Shown here: in pieces, positions 17,681-28,649 of the stretch
Position numbering within the stretch: position 1 is the stretch's first letter
Layout of the letters: the number at the start of each line of letters is the position of its first letter
NCBI RefSeq assembly: GCF_003014715.1
Contig: NZ_PYAV01000002.1
Span: 1-64,000 of the forward strand
Direction of reading: 5' to 3'
Source: Salsuginibacillus halophilus
GTDB lineage: Bacteria; Bacillota; Bacilli; Bacillales; Marinococcaceae
Length of the DNA: 64,000 bases
Translations under genes and position numbers: made by a program
The notes under the pieces: generated by a model
The model's input: the letters and a program-made list of their open reading frames with translations, nothing else
Database searches by the model: none
Told to the model about the DNA's origin: nothing

Positions 17681-18603
17681 CGTTTCATCGCTCCTTTGGT
17701 TGCCTTTTGATCCGCTAGGGCATGGTAGAGAACTGCCATGCGGGTATAAACGCCGTTTTCCATCTGCGTAAAAATGCGTGACCGGTCAGTTTCAACTAAA
17801 TCCGCATCAATTTCGACACCGCGGTTAACTGGTGCCGGATGCATAATAATACTGCCGGGTTTCATTTCTTTTTCCCTTCTTTTCGTTAAACCGTAAGCTT
17901 TATGATAAGCTTCAGCGCTAAAGCCGGCGCCGTCGGTATGGCGCTCGTGTTGAACGCGCAGCAGCATTAGAACGTCCGCCTTGCGGCAAGCTTCATCCAT
18001 GGGGATATATGTTTCAGACCCAGGGGCAAAAGATGGAGGGCCGGTCACTGAGACGCGGGCACCGAGCCGCTTTAAAACTTCGATATTTGAGCGGGCGACA
18101 CGGCTGTGGGTAATGTCGCCTGCTACCACGATGTGAAGCCCGCGAAAACCGCCAAACGTTTCTTCAATGGTGAACAAATCAAGCAGGGATTGCGTAGGGT
18201 GATGCCCGCAGCCGTCTCCACCGTTAATAACCGGAATGGAGAGGCTGTTCAGCTGATCAAAGTAACGCTCTTCCCCGTGGCGGATAACGAGGGCGCCGGC
18301 ACCGATAGCTTCCAGTGTTTTGGCGGTATCATACAATGACTCTCCTTTTTGCGCACTGGAATGATCCGCGCTGAAATCAAGCGTGGAAAGACCGAGCCGT
18401 TTCTCTGCCATTTCAAAGCTCATTTTTGTACGGGTACTCGGCTCAAAAAACAAGTTTGCAACAGCTGGCTGATCTTCAAGCTCAGGACCAAGCCCTTCTT
18501 TATACCGTTTGGCCAAGTTCAGCAGGTCAAGAATGTCTCCTTCATCCATCTCCATTAATGTCCATAAGTGCCGGCCGTTTACGTTCGGTTGAGCTGTCAT
18601 CAT
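17677..18603 (-). CDS. pyrB: Aspartate carbamoyltransferase catalytic subunit
   Basis: 308 residues. The carbamoyl-phosphate binding loop [13 protein letters not shown] (about 52-64) and the aspartate-binding region [11 protein letters not shown] are intact. It condenses carbamoyl phosphate with aspartate. No regulatory pyrI is present, as usual in Bacillus. GGAGG precedes the ATG. The leader upstream (18655-18775) is a PyrR attenuator. Confidence 0.97.
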   Translation of the reverse strand: MMTAQPNVNGRHLWTLMEMDEGDILDLLNLAKRYKEGLGPELEDQPAVANLFFEPSTRTKMSFEMAEKRLGLSTLDFSADHSSAQKGESLYDTAKTLEAIGAGALVIRHGEERYFDQLNSLSIPVINGGDGCGHHPTQSLLDLFTIEETFGGFRGLHIVVAGDITHSRVARSNIEVLKRLGARVSVTGPPSFAPGSETYIPMDEACRKADVLMLLRVQHERHTDGAGFSAEAYHKAYGLTKRREKEMKPGSIIMHPAPVNRGVEIDADLVETDRSRIFTQMENGVYTRMAVLYHALADQKATKGAMKR

Positions 18604-18654
18604 ACTACCGCCTCCTGCGTATCAATTTTCAAAAAGACTTGCTCACATGATACT

Positions 18655-18774
18655 TTTATAAAAAAGCACCCTCTGCTCTTAAGCAAAGGGTGCTTTCCTG
18701 CGGGGTCAGCCGCTTGAAGATACAGGTCGCCTGCTTTTACGCCTGTATTTGCACCCTTATTTATCTCACTGGAC
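18655..18774 (-). promoter_or_regulatory. PyrR attenuator between pyrP and pyrB
   Basis: On the minus strand a PyrR binding-loop match GTCCAGTGAGAT (18763-18774, consensus ARUCCNGNGAGGYU) is followed by a leader and by a terminator hairpin, GCACCC.../...GGGTGC (18666-18693), with a U-rich tail. UMP-bound PyrR should favour termination. Confidence 0.9.
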
Positions 18775-18786
18775 AAATTTCAAGGG

Positions 18787-20127
18787 TTATGCCGCTCGAT
18801 CGTTTCCGTCATTTTCATCCATTTGTTCATTCATGTCATCAAACATGCGGTTGTTGCCGTAACCAAGATGCCGGTCCGGCAGTATAAAGTTTAAGATAAT
18901 ACCGATGATCGCAGCGAGTGCCATGCCCGGGATTTCAACGACTTCGCCGAGCTCAACAAACGCACCGCCGATTCCGATGATTAAAATCGTTGAAGCGATT
19001 ACTAAGTTGCGCGTCTCGCCAAAATCAATCTCATTTTCAATCAACATGCGCACCCCATTGGCTGCGATGACACCGAACAGAAGGATGGAGACACCGCCCA
19101 TGACTGCTCCTGGGATACTTGCAATTAAGGCTTCCACCTTACCGATAAAACCGAAGAGGACTGCAAGGACAGCTGCACCGCCTACAACATACACACTAAA
19201 GACCCGGGTGATCGCTAGCACGCCAATGTTTTCACCATACGTTGTGTTCGGCGGCCCGCCAATCAACGAAGCAATGACTGTCGCTGCGCCGTCACCCATG
19301 ATCGAACGGTGCAGACCAGGCCGTTTTAAAAAGTTTCGTTCTGCGACTTTACTTAGTACCATTTGGTCCCCAATGTGTTCAGCTAAAGTTACAAGCGCAA
19401 TCGGTGCCATGATAAAGATAATGCTCCACGACCACTCCGGGGTGAACGTAGCAAACGGGATGACAAAATCAGGGATTTGCAACCACGGGGCATCGACCAC
19501 TTGCTGAAACTCAACAAGTCCGGCTGCGGCTGCGATGCTGTAACCGCCTACGATCCCGATTAAAATTGGTACAAGGTTAAAGAAACCGCGGAAGAAAGCC
19601 ATAGCTATAATCGTAATGGCCAGGGTGGCCAGGGCAACACTGAAGTGTAGCATTGGATTCACATACTCACCAGCACTATCATCGTAATTCATTGCCATAT
19701 CAATCGCGGTACCGGCAAGTGCGAGGCCAATCACCATAATCACCGGGCCGACAACAACCGGCGGAAGCAGTTTCATTAACCAGCCAACACCTGTGAACCG
19801 GATCAAAACAGCGGTAGCTCCGTACACTAGGCCAGCCACAAACGTACCGATCATCACACCTTCTGGCCCGCCAATTGACATCGCTGCAATGAGCGGAGCG
19901 ATGAACGCAAATGAAGAGCCGAGATACGCAGGAATCTGACCTTTTGTAATTACAAGATACGCAAGCGTCCCTAAGCCGCTTGAAACAAGAGCGACTGCTG
20001 GACTTAATCCCGTTAACACCGGAACGAGAATCGTTGCACCAAACATTGCAAATAAATGCTGCAAACTTAAAATCAACCATTTTTCTTTTGGTGGTAGTTC
20101 TTGAATGTCTAGTTCTTTCGTTTTCAC
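18787..20127 (-). CDS. pyrP: Uracil permease
   Basis: 446 residues, a nucleobase:cation symporter-2 family protein with about 12-14 transmembrane helices. It opens with the typical LQHLFAMFGATILVPVLTGL segment and has the substrate-region motifs GGPPNTTYGENIG and a charged C-terminal tail. It imports uracil with protons. It begins with GTG behind GGGAGG. Second gene of the pyr operon, flanked by PyrR attenuators on both sides as in B. subtilis. Confidence 0.95.
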   Translation of the reverse strand: MKTKELDIQELPPKEKWLILSLQHLFAMFGATILVPVLTGLSPAVALVSSGLGTLAYLVITKGQIPAYLGSSFAFIAPLIAAMSIGGPEGVMIGTFVAGLVYGATAVLIRFTGVGWLMKLLPPVVVGPVIMVIGLALAGTAIDMAMNYDDSAGEYVNPMLHFSVALATLAITIIAMAFFRGFFNLVPILIGIVGGYSIAAAAGLVEFQQVVDAPWLQIPDFVIPFATFTPEWSWSIIFIMAPIALVTLAEHIGDQMVLSKVAERNFLKRPGLHRSIMGDGAATVIASLIGGPPNTTYGENIGVLAITRVFSVYVVGGAAVLAVLFGFIGKVEALIASIPGAVMGGVSILLFGVIAANGVRMLIENEIDFGETRNLVIASTILIIGIGGAFVELGEVVEIPGMALAAIIGIILNFILPDRHLGYGNNRMFDDMNEQMDENDGNDRAA

Positions 20128-20169
20128 TGTAATTCCTCCCTATGCTTTTCAACACTTAGCAGTTATCAT

Positions 20170-20301
20170 CCTAATAAAAAACCTCTCTGCCTGCGGGCAA
20201 AGAGGTTCAACTGCATAAGAAGGAGACTTACCTGTTCCAAGTTGTTGCACTTGGCACGGCAAGCTTCTTGCAGCTTCCCCTCTTTTCGGCCTCACAGGAC
20301 C
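20170..20301 (-). promoter_or_regulatory. PyrR attenuator between pyrR and pyrP
   Basis: The PyrR site GGTCCTGTGAGGCC (20288-20301, minus) matches the conserved loop. A terminator, ACCTCTCTGCC/GGCAAAGAGGT at about 20181-20206, with a U-run lies just before pyrP. Confidence 0.93.
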
Positions 20302-20316
20302 GGTTTAAAGAGGTGA

Positions 20317-20877
<561 letters not shown>

Positions 20878-20880
20878 TCA

Positions 20881-20991
20881 AAATAAAACATCCCCCCGCC
20901 TGTACAAGACGAGAGGATGGAGACATCACTTAGTCATGCAGACCACGCCTGCTGCGTGGTCATCTCCGTTCCTTCTCAGCCTCACAGGACT
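20881..20991 (-). promoter_or_regulatory. PyrR attenuator upstream of pyrR
   Basis: The PyrR site AGTCCTGTGAGGCT (20978-20991, minus) is a full match to the consensus. The terminator stem CATCC.../...GGATG (20889-20919) is followed by TTTTATTT just before pyrR. Confidence 0.93.
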
Positions 20992-21020
20992 GACGTTAAA
21001 GGACTTTTTGTTCTTCAAAG

Positions 21021-21049
21021 AGTATCTCAAGATTCCTTATAAAAATCAA
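21021..21049 (-). promoter_or_regulatory. Sigma-A promoter of the pyr operon
   Basis: TTGATT (21044-21049) and GATACT (21021-21026) with a 17 bp spacer, minus strand. The start would fall about 20 bases before the first PyrR site, as in B. subtilis. Confidence 0.75.
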
Positions 21050-21054
21050 GAGGT

Positions 21055-21963
21055 TTAACGAAGTTTTTCGATCATTTCCTCCATATCTTTTGGAACAGCA
21101 GCTTGAAATGTCTCTAACACGCCGGTGGATGGATGCTCAAACGACAACTCAAAAGCATGCAGTGCCTGACCGGACAAAGGTAATGTTTTTTTTGGACCGT
21201 ATTTTGGGTCTCCAGCGACCGGGTGGTTAATATATTCAAAATGCACCCGGATTTGATGCGTACGCCCGGTTTCAAGCTGACATTCGACAAGTGAGTAGTT
21301 TTTAAAGCGTTCTAGCACTTGAAAATAGGTTACAGCTTCTTTACTGTTCACATCGGTCACTGCCATCCGCTGACGGTCCGTGGTATCGCGGCCGATTGGC
21401 GCTTCAATCGTGCCCCGTTCATGAGCAATTTCACCATGGACAATCGCCTGATACCGCCTGCTTGCTGTTTTATCTTTAAATTGTTCGGCAAGTATTTCGT
21501 GGGCTTGATTATTTTTTGCCACAACGAGCAGACCGGACGTATCTTTATCAATCCGGTGCACAATGCCCGGGCGATACAAGCTGCCGTTAAGATCTGAAAG
21601 CTCGTCTGTATGAGCGAGCAGCCCGTTAACGAGCGTACCGCTTGTATGACCAGGTGCCGGATGAACGACCATTCCGCGTGGTTTATTAATCACGATGACA
21701 TCCTCATCCTCAAATACCGCGTCAAGCTGCATCACCTCTGGATGAATCGCGTCATCCTGTTCAGGCGGTGTAACTGAAATAACGTCGCCGGCGGCCACTT
21801 TGACATTGGCCTTTGTAGGTGTTTGATTGCAAGTAATTCCACCTTCTTCAATCCAGCGCTGCACCTCGCTGCGAGAGGCACCTTCAACACGCGCAGTAAT
21901 ATACTTATCCATACGCTCGTTCGCTTCTTCTTCAGTTACGTTTAGTGTGATCGTTTCATTCAT
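21055..21963 (-). CDS. RluD-family pseudouridine synthase (YlyB)
   Basis: 302 residues from the ATG at 21963. An N-terminal S4 RNA-binding domain (SRSEVQRWIEEGG) is followed by the catalytic domain with the Asp-bearing motif HRIDKDTSGLLVVAKN near 132-147. It isomerises uridines in 23S rRNA or a related substrate. The longer frame to 22011 overlaps lspA heavily; ATG 21963 overlaps the lspA stop, with AAAGGAG upstream. Gene order lspA-ylyB-pyrR matches B. subtilis. Confidence 0.9.
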   Translation of the reverse strand: MNETITLNVTEEEANERMDKYITARVEGASRSEVQRWIEEGGITCNQTPTKANVKVAAGDVISVTPPEQDDAIHPEVMQLDAVFEDEDVIVINKPRGMVVHPAPGHTSGTLVNGLLAHTDELSDLNGSLYRPGIVHRIDKDTSGLLVVAKNNQAHEILAEQFKDKTASRRYQAIVHGEIAHERGTIEAPIGRDTTDRQRMAVTDVNSKEAVTYFQVLERFKNYSLVECQLETGRTHQIRVHFEYINHPVAGDPKYGPKKTLPLSGQALHAFELSFEHPSTGVLETFQAAVPKDMEEMIEKLR

Positions 21964-22438
21964 TAGCATTTTGCTCCTTTTCTTTCCGTTCATCCATAAA
22001 CATGCGCACAATTAAAAACCCAACACCAACAACAAGGGCCATGTCTGCCACATTAAAAATCGGGAAACTGTACGTACCGATATATACATCAATAAAGTCT
22101 ACAACTTCACCATAAGCAAGCCGGTCAATAAAGTTACCGATCGCCCCGCCAAATACAAGCCCAAGCGGAATGCCATACCATGGATTAAAACGGGCGTGGG
22201 TCTGCATGTAATAAATGATAAAGATCGTAACAACAACCGTCACTATAAAGAAAAGCCACTGCTGCCCCTGCAAAATACCAAAAGCAGCGCCGGCATTACG
22301 ATGGGAAGTTAAATGAAGCACCCCATCAATGATCGGCCGGCTCTCTCCAAGTTCCATCCCGGATTTAACGAGCTGCTTTGTCCATTGATCAAGCGCTATG
22401 ATGATCAACGCCAGTCCATAATACAACGAAAGCTTCAT
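21956..22438 (-). CDS. lspA: Lipoprotein signal peptidase (signal peptidase II)
   Basis: 160 residues with four transmembrane helices. The aspartyl dyad is visible in GGAIGNFIDRL and in GEVVDFID, and the conserved NxGAAFG motif (RNAGAAFGIL) is present. It cleaves diacylglyceryl-modified prolipoproteins such as ThiY in this window. The second start codon (ATG, 22438) is eight bases from GGGG and preferred over the GTG one codon before it. Confidence 0.95.
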   Translation of the reverse strand: MKLSLYYGLALIIIALDQWTKQLVKSGMELGESRPIIDGVLHLTSHRNAGAAFGILQGQQWLFFIVTVVVTIFIIYYMQTHARFNPWYGIPLGLVFGGAIGNFIDRLAYGEVVDFIDVYIGTYSFPIFNVADMALVVGVGFLIVRMFMDERKEKEQNANE

Positions 22439-22620
22439 CACTTGATCCCCGTTTCACGTGCTAAAAATTTCCTTCTTTTGATACTACCTATTCATTGTGC
22501 TTTGAATGAATTTCATCCTTTATCATAAGAGGATAAAAACCGAACATTGTTCGTTGTATCACTTATGAAGCGTCATGATGAAATTGTGGTTCCAAAGCCG
22601 GGGCAAGCTGCATATTTGCG

Positions 22621-22654
22621 AATCCAAAAGGCAGACCCGGTGTTAAATCCGGGT
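22621..22654 (-). terminator. Candidate terminator downstream of ileS
   Basis: ACCCGG/CCGGGT arms at 22635-22654. On the minus strand the hairpin is followed by CTGCCTTTT, a short imperfect U-tract. Confidence 0.5.
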
Positions 22655-22710
22655 GCCCTTTGAAATTCCAACAAAAACAGGCGGGCCCTCCGCTGCTTCG
22701 TTATACTGAT

Positions 22711-25491
22711 TTATTCAGTTGCCCCTGCTTCTGGATAATGTGTTTCAACAACGTCGGCACAACGCTTACAGAGCGCAGGGTGATCGTTTGAAGCACCGAT
22801 GTCATCTTTCACGTGCCAGCAGCGTTCGCATTTTTCACCTTCTGCCTCACGTACGATGACCGCAACGTGCTCATAATGCGCTGCATCTTCCGGCGCCTCC
22901 TCTTTTGCTCCTTCTAATGTCGCTCCGGAAACAATAAAGAGTGTCTTTAAGTCGCCAGCATTTTTTAGCACGTCATAGCTTTCCGGTGCTGCATACAAAG
23001 AAATCGATGCTTCTAGTGATTTCCCGATCACTTTTTCGTTTCGGGCGTTTTCAAGCGCTTTAAGCACGTCATCGCGGATGAGCATCACCCGGTCCCACTT
23101 ATCTTTAAGCGCATCTGCTTCTGGCAGCTTTTCAGGCTGCGGCATATCTGTCAGTTGTACACTTTCACCAAGTTCACCAGGCATGTAGGACCATACTTCT
23201 TCTGTCGTGTGCGGAATAACCGGTGTCATCAGCTTCACGAGCGCCAACAAAGTATCATACATGACGGTTTGTTTCGCCCGGCGCCCTTTGTCATCTTCCG
23301 GCTCTACATACAGCGTGTCTTTTGCAACGTCCATATAAAATGAACTTAAGTCAATGGTACAGAAGTTATGCACCGCTTGATAAACGTGGGAAAATTGATA
23401 GTTATCATAACCTCGTTTTGTATCCTCGATTACCTTATTTAAGCGAACGAGCATATAGCGGTCAATCTCCGCCATCTCACTGCGTTCCACCCGGTGGGAT
23501 GCCGGATCAAAGTCACTTAAGTTACCCAATAGGAAGCGGAACGTATTCCGGATTTTGCGATAACCTTCAGCTACCTGTTTTAAGATGGCATCAGAGATAC
23601 GTACATCAGCTTGATAATCGACAGAAGCCGTCCAAAGGCGGAGAATATCTGCGCCAAGCTGCTTCATGACTTCATTTGGTACTACAACGTTTCCAAGTGA
23701 CTTACTCATCTTCTGACCTTCACCATCAAGGGCAAACCCGTGACTGACAACAGCTTTATATGGCGCTTCACCGCTCACCGCTACACTTGTAGAAAGAGAG
23801 GAATTGAACCAGCCACGGTACTGATCAGAACCTTCTAGATAAACATCCGCCGGTCGATCCAGCTCGTCCCGTTCTTTTAATACAGCCTGATGCGAAGAAC
23901 CGGAGTCAAACCAAACATCCATAATGTCCATTTCTCTTGTGAAAACATGATTTGGACTGTGTTGTGATGTGAAACCTTCTGGCAGCAGGTCTTTCGTTTC
24001 CCACTCAAACCAAATATTCGACCCATGCTCACGGAACAGCTTGGCAACGTGCTGAATCGTTTCATCTTCAATGATTGGTGTATGGTCTTCAGCGTAAAAG
24101 ACTGGAATCGGTACACCCCAGGCACGCTGACGGGAAATGCACCAATCGCCGCGGTCACGTACCATGTTATACAGCCGGGTTTCGCCCCAGCCTGGGTGCC
24201 ACTCCACACCTTTGACTGCTTCAAGCAGCTCATCACGGATATTTTCAATTGAAGCAAACCACTGGGTCGTCGCCCGGAAAATGACCGGTTTTTTCGTTCG
24301 CCAGTCATGTGGATAAGAATGGGTCATAAACTCAAGTTTTAAAAGCGCAGCTGCTGCTTTTAAGTCCTCTGTAATGTTTTTATTTGCTGTATCGTAAAAC
24401 AGGCCTTCATAACCAGGTGCTTCATTTGTGAAATAGCCGCGGTCATCCACTGGACAAAGAACATCCAAGCCGTATGATTTACCTACAACAAAGTCATCTT
24501 CACCGTGACCTGGTGCTGTATGCACGCAGCCGGTACCGGCATCGAGCGTCACATGATCTCCTAAAATGACGAGCGATTCACGATTGTACAATGGATGAGC
24601 TGCCTTGACGTTTTCAAGCTCGCGTCCTTTATAAGTGGCTACCGTCTTCACATTTTCCCATTCAAACAACTCGGACAGCTGCTCAACGAGTTCTTCACCT
24701 ACGATATAACGACTGCCGTCTGCTTCAACAACGGCATAGTCAAGCTCAGGGTGAACCGCAATTGCGAGGTTTGCCGGAATTGTCCAAGGTGTTGTCGTCC
24801 AAATGACAAACTTTTCATCACCAGAAAGTACGCCACGACCATCTTTCACATCAAAGCTTACATAAATCGATGGCGAGCGTTTATCATGGTATTCAATTTC
24901 AGCTTCTGCTAAAGCAGACTCAGAAGATGGGGACCAATGCACAGGTTTTTTTCCTTGATAAATATGACCCTGTTTAGCCATTTCACCAAAGACTTGAATT
25001 TGCTGGGCTTCGTACGCTGGAGTAAGTGTGACATATGGGTCTTCCCAATCGCCGCGAATACCGAGGCGCTTAAACTGCTCGCGCTGGCGTTCTAGTTGTT
25101 TCATGGCATACGCTTCACATTTTTTGCGGAATTCAGCTACCGACATTTCTTTACGGTCAACTTTTTCGTTTTTAGTTAAAGCCGTTTCGATTGGCAGGCC
25201 GTGAGTATCCCAGCCTGGTACATATGGTGCGTGATAACCGTTCATCGACTTATAGCGAACGATAAAATCTTTTAAAATCTTATTTAAGGCGTGGCCCATA
25301 TGAATGTCGCCATTGGCGTATGGTGGTCCGTCATGCAGCACAAAGAGCGGTCGACCTTCAGTGCGCTTTTGGACACGCTCGTACAAGTTCATCTCTTCCC
25401 ACGCTTGTTGACGCTCTGGTTCTTTGTTTGGCAGGTTCCCGCGCATCGGGAATTTTGTTTTCGGCATTCGCAAAGTATCTTTGTAATTCAT
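22711..25491 (-). CDS. ileS: Isoleucyl-tRNA synthetase
   Basis: 926 residues, a class Ia synthetase. The HIGH motif appears as HMGH near residue 64 and KMSKS near 595, with the editing domain between them. A C-terminal zinc finger (CERCW...CKRC) is of the bacterial IleS type. It charges tRNA-Ile. GAGGAGG precedes the ATG. Expression is controlled by the T-box leader at 25532-25790. In B. subtilis ylyA lies between ileS and lspA; it is absent here. Confidence 0.97.
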   Translation of the reverse strand: MNYKDTLRMPKTKFPMRGNLPNKEPERQQAWEEMNLYERVQKRTEGRPLFVLHDGPPYANGDIHMGHALNKILKDFIVRYKSMNGYHAPYVPGWDTHGLPIETALTKNEKVDRKEMSVAEFRKKCEAYAMKQLERQREQFKRLGIRGDWEDPYVTLTPAYEAQQIQVFGEMAKQGHIYQGKKPVHWSPSSESALAEAEIEYHDKRSPSIYVSFDVKDGRGVLSGDEKFVIWTTTPWTIPANLAIAVHPELDYAVVEADGSRYIVGEELVEQLSELFEWENVKTVATYKGRELENVKAAHPLYNRESLVILGDHVTLDAGTGCVHTAPGHGEDDFVVGKSYGLDVLCPVDDRGYFTNEAPGYEGLFYDTANKNITEDLKAAAALLKLEFMTHSYPHDWRTKKPVIFRATTQWFASIENIRDELLEAVKGVEWHPGWGETRLYNMVRDRGDWCISRQRAWGVPIPVFYAEDHTPIIEDETIQHVAKLFREHGSNIWFEWETKDLLPEGFTSQHSPNHVFTREMDIMDVWFDSGSSHQAVLKERDELDRPADVYLEGSDQYRGWFNSSLSTSVAVSGEAPYKAVVSHGFALDGEGQKMSKSLGNVVVPNEVMKQLGADILRLWTASVDYQADVRISDAILKQVAEGYRKIRNTFRFLLGNLSDFDPASHRVERSEMAEIDRYMLVRLNKVIEDTKRGYDNYQFSHVYQAVHNFCTIDLSSFYMDVAKDTLYVEPEDDKGRRAKQTVMYDTLLALVKLMTPVIPHTTEEVWSYMPGELGESVQLTDMPQPEKLPEADALKDKWDRVMLIRDDVLKALENARNEKVIGKSLEASISLYAAPESYDVLKNAGDLKTLFIVSGATLEGAKEEAPEDAAHYEHVAVIVREAEGEKCERCWHVKDDIGASNDHPALCKRCADVVETHYPEAGATE

Positions 25492-25531
25492 GATGTGCCT
25501 CCTCTATTAAATTTAAAGTTTTTTAACATAT

Positions 25532-25560
25532 AAAAAACCCCCGTCCACAAAAGGGACGGG
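25532..25560 (-). terminator. T-box terminator before ileS
   Basis: CCCGTCC (25540-25546) pairs with GGACGGG (25554-25560), followed on the minus strand by six U. It is the alternative fold to the T-box antiterminator. Confidence 0.92.
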
Positions 25561-25790
25561 AGCTGCCCGCGGTACCACCCTGATCCTCAATTTCCTGTTT
25601 AAAAAGGAGATTGGAGTGCCTTAAAACCGTTAACGCGGGCCGCGCCTCAGCTTACTACTCATTCAGCCGGGAACTCCAGGGTGATTTTCCAAACGCTGAA
25701 CTTCCGGGCTCGCACCATCCCCGGTTCGCTTCAAAGTTCATCACGTACGTACTCTTCCCTATCTTCGTTATAATCACGATACATTTGTAA
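25561..25790 (-). promoter_or_regulatory. T-box riboswitch, isoleucine type, upstream of ileS
   Basis: The T-box core GGTGGTACCGCGG lies at 25567-25579 (minus). Stem I features are upstream, with a candidate AUC (Ile) specifier at 25683-25685 in the context GGAAAATCACC. Uncharged tRNA-Ile should stabilise the antiterminator. Confidence 0.92.
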
Positions 25791-25850
25791 AAAATTATAG
25801 AATGAACAATTCACTTCGTCAAACGATTTTCTTCATCAAGACGACAAACA

Positions 25851-26363
25851 TTAAAGGTTGGAATGATAAGCAGCCGCTGCTTCGTTCGCCTCGGCCTCTT
25901 CTGTCTCTGTTACATGATCCCAATCTTCATTATGTAACATTTCGAGCTGAGATTCAATCAGCATTTTAAACCGCGTACGGTAAACAGAAGCTTGCTTTTT
26001 CAACTCTTCAGTTTCGAGTTCAATTTTGCGCGATTTTGACAAAGCATCGTTAATAATGCGGTCAGCATTTTTCTCCGACTCTTTAACGATTAAATCAGCT
26101 TCTTTTCTGGCACTACGCTTCACTTCTTCTGCAGACTCTTGCGCAACAAGGATCGACTTGTTCAATGTCTCCTCAATATTTGAGAAGTGCTCCAGTCGTT
26201 CTTCTAGCTCGTTTACCTTTTCAAACAGTTCGTTTTTCTCACGGATGACGGTTTCATAATCTTTAATCACTTGGTCTAGAAACTCGTTAACCTCATCTTC
26301 ATCATATCCGCGGAAACCGCGCGTAAATTCTTTATTGTGAATATCAAGCGGTGTTAACGACAT
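25851..26363 (-). CDS. divIVA: Cell-division/polarity protein DivIVA
   Basis: 170 residues. The N-terminal membrane-binding domain has the family opening LTPLDIHNKEFTRGFRGYDEDEVNEFLD, with the Phe/Arg loop that senses negative membrane curvature, and is followed by a long coiled coil (about 30-130) and a short acidic tail. It marks poles and septa, positions MinJ/MinCD, and anchors the chromosome in sporulation. GGAGG is upstream. It lies between ileS and ylmH as in B. subtilis. Confidence 0.95.
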   Translation of the reverse strand: MSLTPLDIHNKEFTRGFRGYDEDEVNEFLDQVIKDYETVIREKNELFEKVNELEERLEHFSNIEETLNKSILVAQESAEEVKRSARKEADLIVKESEKNADRIINDALSKSRKIELETEELKKQASVYRTRFKMLIESQLEMLHNEDWDHVTETEEAEANEAAAAYHSNL

Positions 26364-26437
26364 GACACGTTACCTCCCCATGCAAAATGGCGTGTTGTCT
26401 ACCTCTTCGACAACATTCATAAATCTCCTTGCCGAAG

Positions 26438-27211
26438 TTAAGATTTTTTTCCATAGTAAATGTGCTGCTTGCCTTTTTTTGAAAGGTCACCCAGTGAAAA
26501 TACTCTGCTTCTACCCAGGCCTCGTACGGATAAATGATCGCCGGAATCTAGTTGATAAGCCGGTTGGTCAACAATTTTCCAGTTCACCTTAACCCGGCCG
26601 TTTTTTATATACGGCGCTGTTTTGCCACGCGGCAGCCGGTAAATTTCACTAAGCACAACATCAAGCCGAAGCGAGCTGACGAAACCATCTGCTTCCTCCC
26701 ACGCTTCTTCAGGCTGAAGTGCCTCACCAAATTCGATCGGACGAAGTGTTACTTTTGCACGGGCTGCCTGCGTAATGTTTGCTTCTAAATAAGCAGAAAC
26801 CTCAGCCGCTGCTGCAACTTGAATCCGACCCTCAGCCATTACAATATCGCCAAACTTTTCCCGTTTTATGCCGGCACCTGTCATCGTACCAAGAACATCG
26901 CGGTGCTCAAGTGTTACAAACTTCTCCGGGTAAATTAGTTCATACAACACAATCTGAAAACGCTCAGCTAAATCTTCCTCATAAAATGGATAAATGAGCG
27001 CCCGCTTGCGTTCAGCATCTGGAACCCCGCCGAAAAAAGATAGCTGCACGACTTCATCATCACCGTTCAACTGTGCTAATATGTCCTGCTGACGGGGATC
27101 AAGAAACTCCGTTAACTTTGCTTCGTAGCGCGACTCCACCCGGTTAAGCCATTCTAAAGCCTGTTCAACAAACGGATGCTCGTCTTTTCGAAAATGTTGA
27201 TATACCGACAC
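26438..27211 (-). CDS. ylmH: S4-domain RNA-binding protein YlmH
   Basis: 257 residues. A C-terminal S4 domain (about 180-240: LRLDVVLSEIYRLPRGKTAPYIKNGRVKVNW) follows a YlmH N-terminal domain. Homologues bind RNA and have been linked to ribosome quality control and translation rescue. It starts with GTG behind GAGGAGAG. Part of the ylmC-ylmH group downstream of sigG. Confidence 0.88.
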   Translation of the reverse strand: MSVYQHFRKDEHPFVEQALEWLNRVESRYEAKLTEFLDPRQQDILAQLNGDDEVVQLSFFGGVPDAERKRALIYPFYEEDLAERFQIVLYELIYPEKFVTLEHRDVLGTMTGAGIKREKFGDIVMAEGRIQVAAAAEVSAYLEANITQAARAKVTLRPIEFGEALQPEEAWEEADGFVSSLRLDVVLSEIYRLPRGKTAPYIKNGRVKVNWKIVDQPAYQLDSGDHLSVRGLGRSRVFSLGDLSKKGKQHIYYGKKS

Positions 27212-27224
27212 AGTCTCTCTCCTC

Positions 27225-27479
27225 TTAGCTGAAAAGCGCCAATACGCCGCGGCTGGCGAAGTTTAACGCAAGAATCGCCACAATTGGTGAAATGTCAATC
27301 ATGCCAAGTGGCGGAATGACTTTACGAAACGGTTCTAAAAATGGTTCAACGATGGAACCGAGCATCTGTCCAAACGATGTTTCACGCGCGTTTGGAAACC
27401 ACGACATGAAAATGTAAATAATCACAAGAAAAGAATACAGTTGCATTGCTGATGCAATTAAACCACCTAATGCTGCCAT
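27225..27479 (-). CDS. ylmG: YggT-family membrane protein YlmG
   Basis: 84 residues with two hydrophobic helices (about 8-27 and 58-80) flanking the conserved [10 protein letters not shown]...[21 protein letters not shown] region that defines YGGT proteins. The family is linked to division and, in plastids, to nucleoid and envelope functions; the mechanism is not established. GAGGTG precedes the ATG. Confidence 0.88.
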   Translation of the reverse strand: MAALGGLIASAMQLYSFLVIIYIFMSWFPNARETSFGQMLGSIVEPFLEPFRKVIPPLGMIDISPIVAILALNFASRGVLALFS

Positions 27480-27499
27480 ATGTTCATCACCTCAAATGT

Positions 27500-27937
27500 T
27501 TAAAACTCCTGCTGTTTCCCATTCATATACTCTGAAATTGAACCGTTAACATCGACATTCTCCGGCGCACAAAGAAATATTTCACCGCCGACTTTTTGAA
27601 TATCACCGCCGATGGCATAAACAGTGCCGCTCAAGAAGTCGACAATGCGGAGTGCCTGATCCCGGCTGATCTGCTGTAAATTTACCACCACAGTCTTACG
27701 ATTCTTCAAGTGATCGGCAATATCCTGCGCATCGTTGTAAGTACGCGGCTCAACAAGTTCAACTTTTGCCGACTGCTGCACACTTTGCAAGCTTACAACA
27801 TTCTGGGCTTCACGCTCCTGCTGTTTCTTTTTTGCCTTCGGTTTTTCCTCAGGTTCAGGTTCCTCACGCCATTCTTGAACTTCTTCTTCAACAACATCTT
27901 CATCAAGTTCAAAGAACCGCTTAAAGCGCGTCTTCAT
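27500..27937 (-). CDS. sepF: Cell-division protein SepF
   Basis: About 145 residues. An N-terminal amphipathic segment ([11 protein letters not shown]) is the membrane anchor, followed by an acidic/charged linker and the C-terminal SepF domain (NVVSLQS...VVNLQQ...[15 protein letters not shown]). It polymerises into rings that tether FtsZ. The open frame to 28021 overlaps ylmE; the true start is ATG 27937, or TTG 27943, which is better spaced from AAAGGAG. Confidence 0.93.
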   Translation of the reverse strand: MKTRFKRFFELDEDVVEEEVQEWREEPEPEEKPKAKKKQQEREAQNVVSLQSVQQSAKVELVEPRTYNDAQDIADHLKNRKTVVVNLQQISRDQALRIVDFLSGTVYAIGGDIQKVGGEIFLCAPENVDVNGSISEYMNGKQQEF

Positions 27938-27965
27938 TCCCAAAATTCTCAACTCCTTTGCTCGT

Positions 27966-28649
27966 TCACGTCGGACCGACAAGCGAGGACCCGAGACGTA
28001 CCCAGGCAGCTCCCTCTTCAACAGCTACTTCAAAGTCATTGGACATCCCCATCGACAATTCCGTACAAGGTGCATGTGAAAGATTTAATGATTTCACATC
28101 GTCGCGGATCTTTCGAAGCTCACGAAAGAACGGCCGGGCATCTTCCGGATTCTGTACAGCAGGTGCCATCGTCATTAAACCGCGGATGCGCAGTTTTTCG
28201 TAACTACCGAGTGAACGGATAAAATCTTCAACTTCTTCCGGAGCGAGCCCGGATTTTGACGCTTCACCAGAGACGTTCACTTGGACAAAACAATCAAGCG
28301 TGTCTCCATCCGGAAGCCGCTTTTCAAGCTCTTTTGCGAGTGAATGACGGTCAAGGGCATGAAGCATATCCATCACACCTGCAACTTCTTTCACTTTACG
28401 CGACTGCAGCTGTCCAATATAGTGCCAGACAACGCTGCTTGCAAGCGCTTCTTCTTTTTCAAGCAGTCCATCCGGTCGGTTTTCACCTAAGTGGGTGATG
28501 CCGGCTTCAACTGCCTCTTTTGCACGCTCTTTTGTCACGTACTTTGTCACCCCAATCACACCGACGCTGCCGGGTGGACGCCCGGCACGATGTAACGCAG
28601 CCTCGATGCGGGAATGAATGTCACTGTAGCGTTTAGATACTGAACTCAT
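27966..28649 (-). CDS. ylmE: PLP homeostasis protein, YggS/PROSC family (YlmE)
   Basis: 227 residues, a single-domain alanine-racemase-like barrel. The PLP lysine lies in VIGVTKYV near residue 36, and the phosphate loop is [14 protein letters not shown] near the C-terminus. It keeps pyridoxal phosphate and amino-acid pools balanced. Its ATG overlaps the ylmD stop (ATGA). Confidence 0.9.
   Translation of the reverse strand: MSSVSKRYSDIHSRIEAALHRAGRPPGSVGVIGVTKYVTKERAKEAVEAGITHLGENRPDGLLEKEEALASSVVWHYIGQLQSRKVKEVAGVMDMLHALDRHSLAKELEKRLPDGDTLDCFVQVNVSGEASKSGLAPEEVEDFIRSLGSYEKLRIRGLMTMAPAVQNPEDARPFFRELRKIRDDVKSLNLSHAPCTELSMGMSNDFEVAVEEGAAWVRLGSSLVGPT

Noticed and set aside
19700-20155. 151-codon frame within pyrP
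   Set aside because: It is an out-of-frame shadow of uracil permease with biased Arg/Ser/Cys content.
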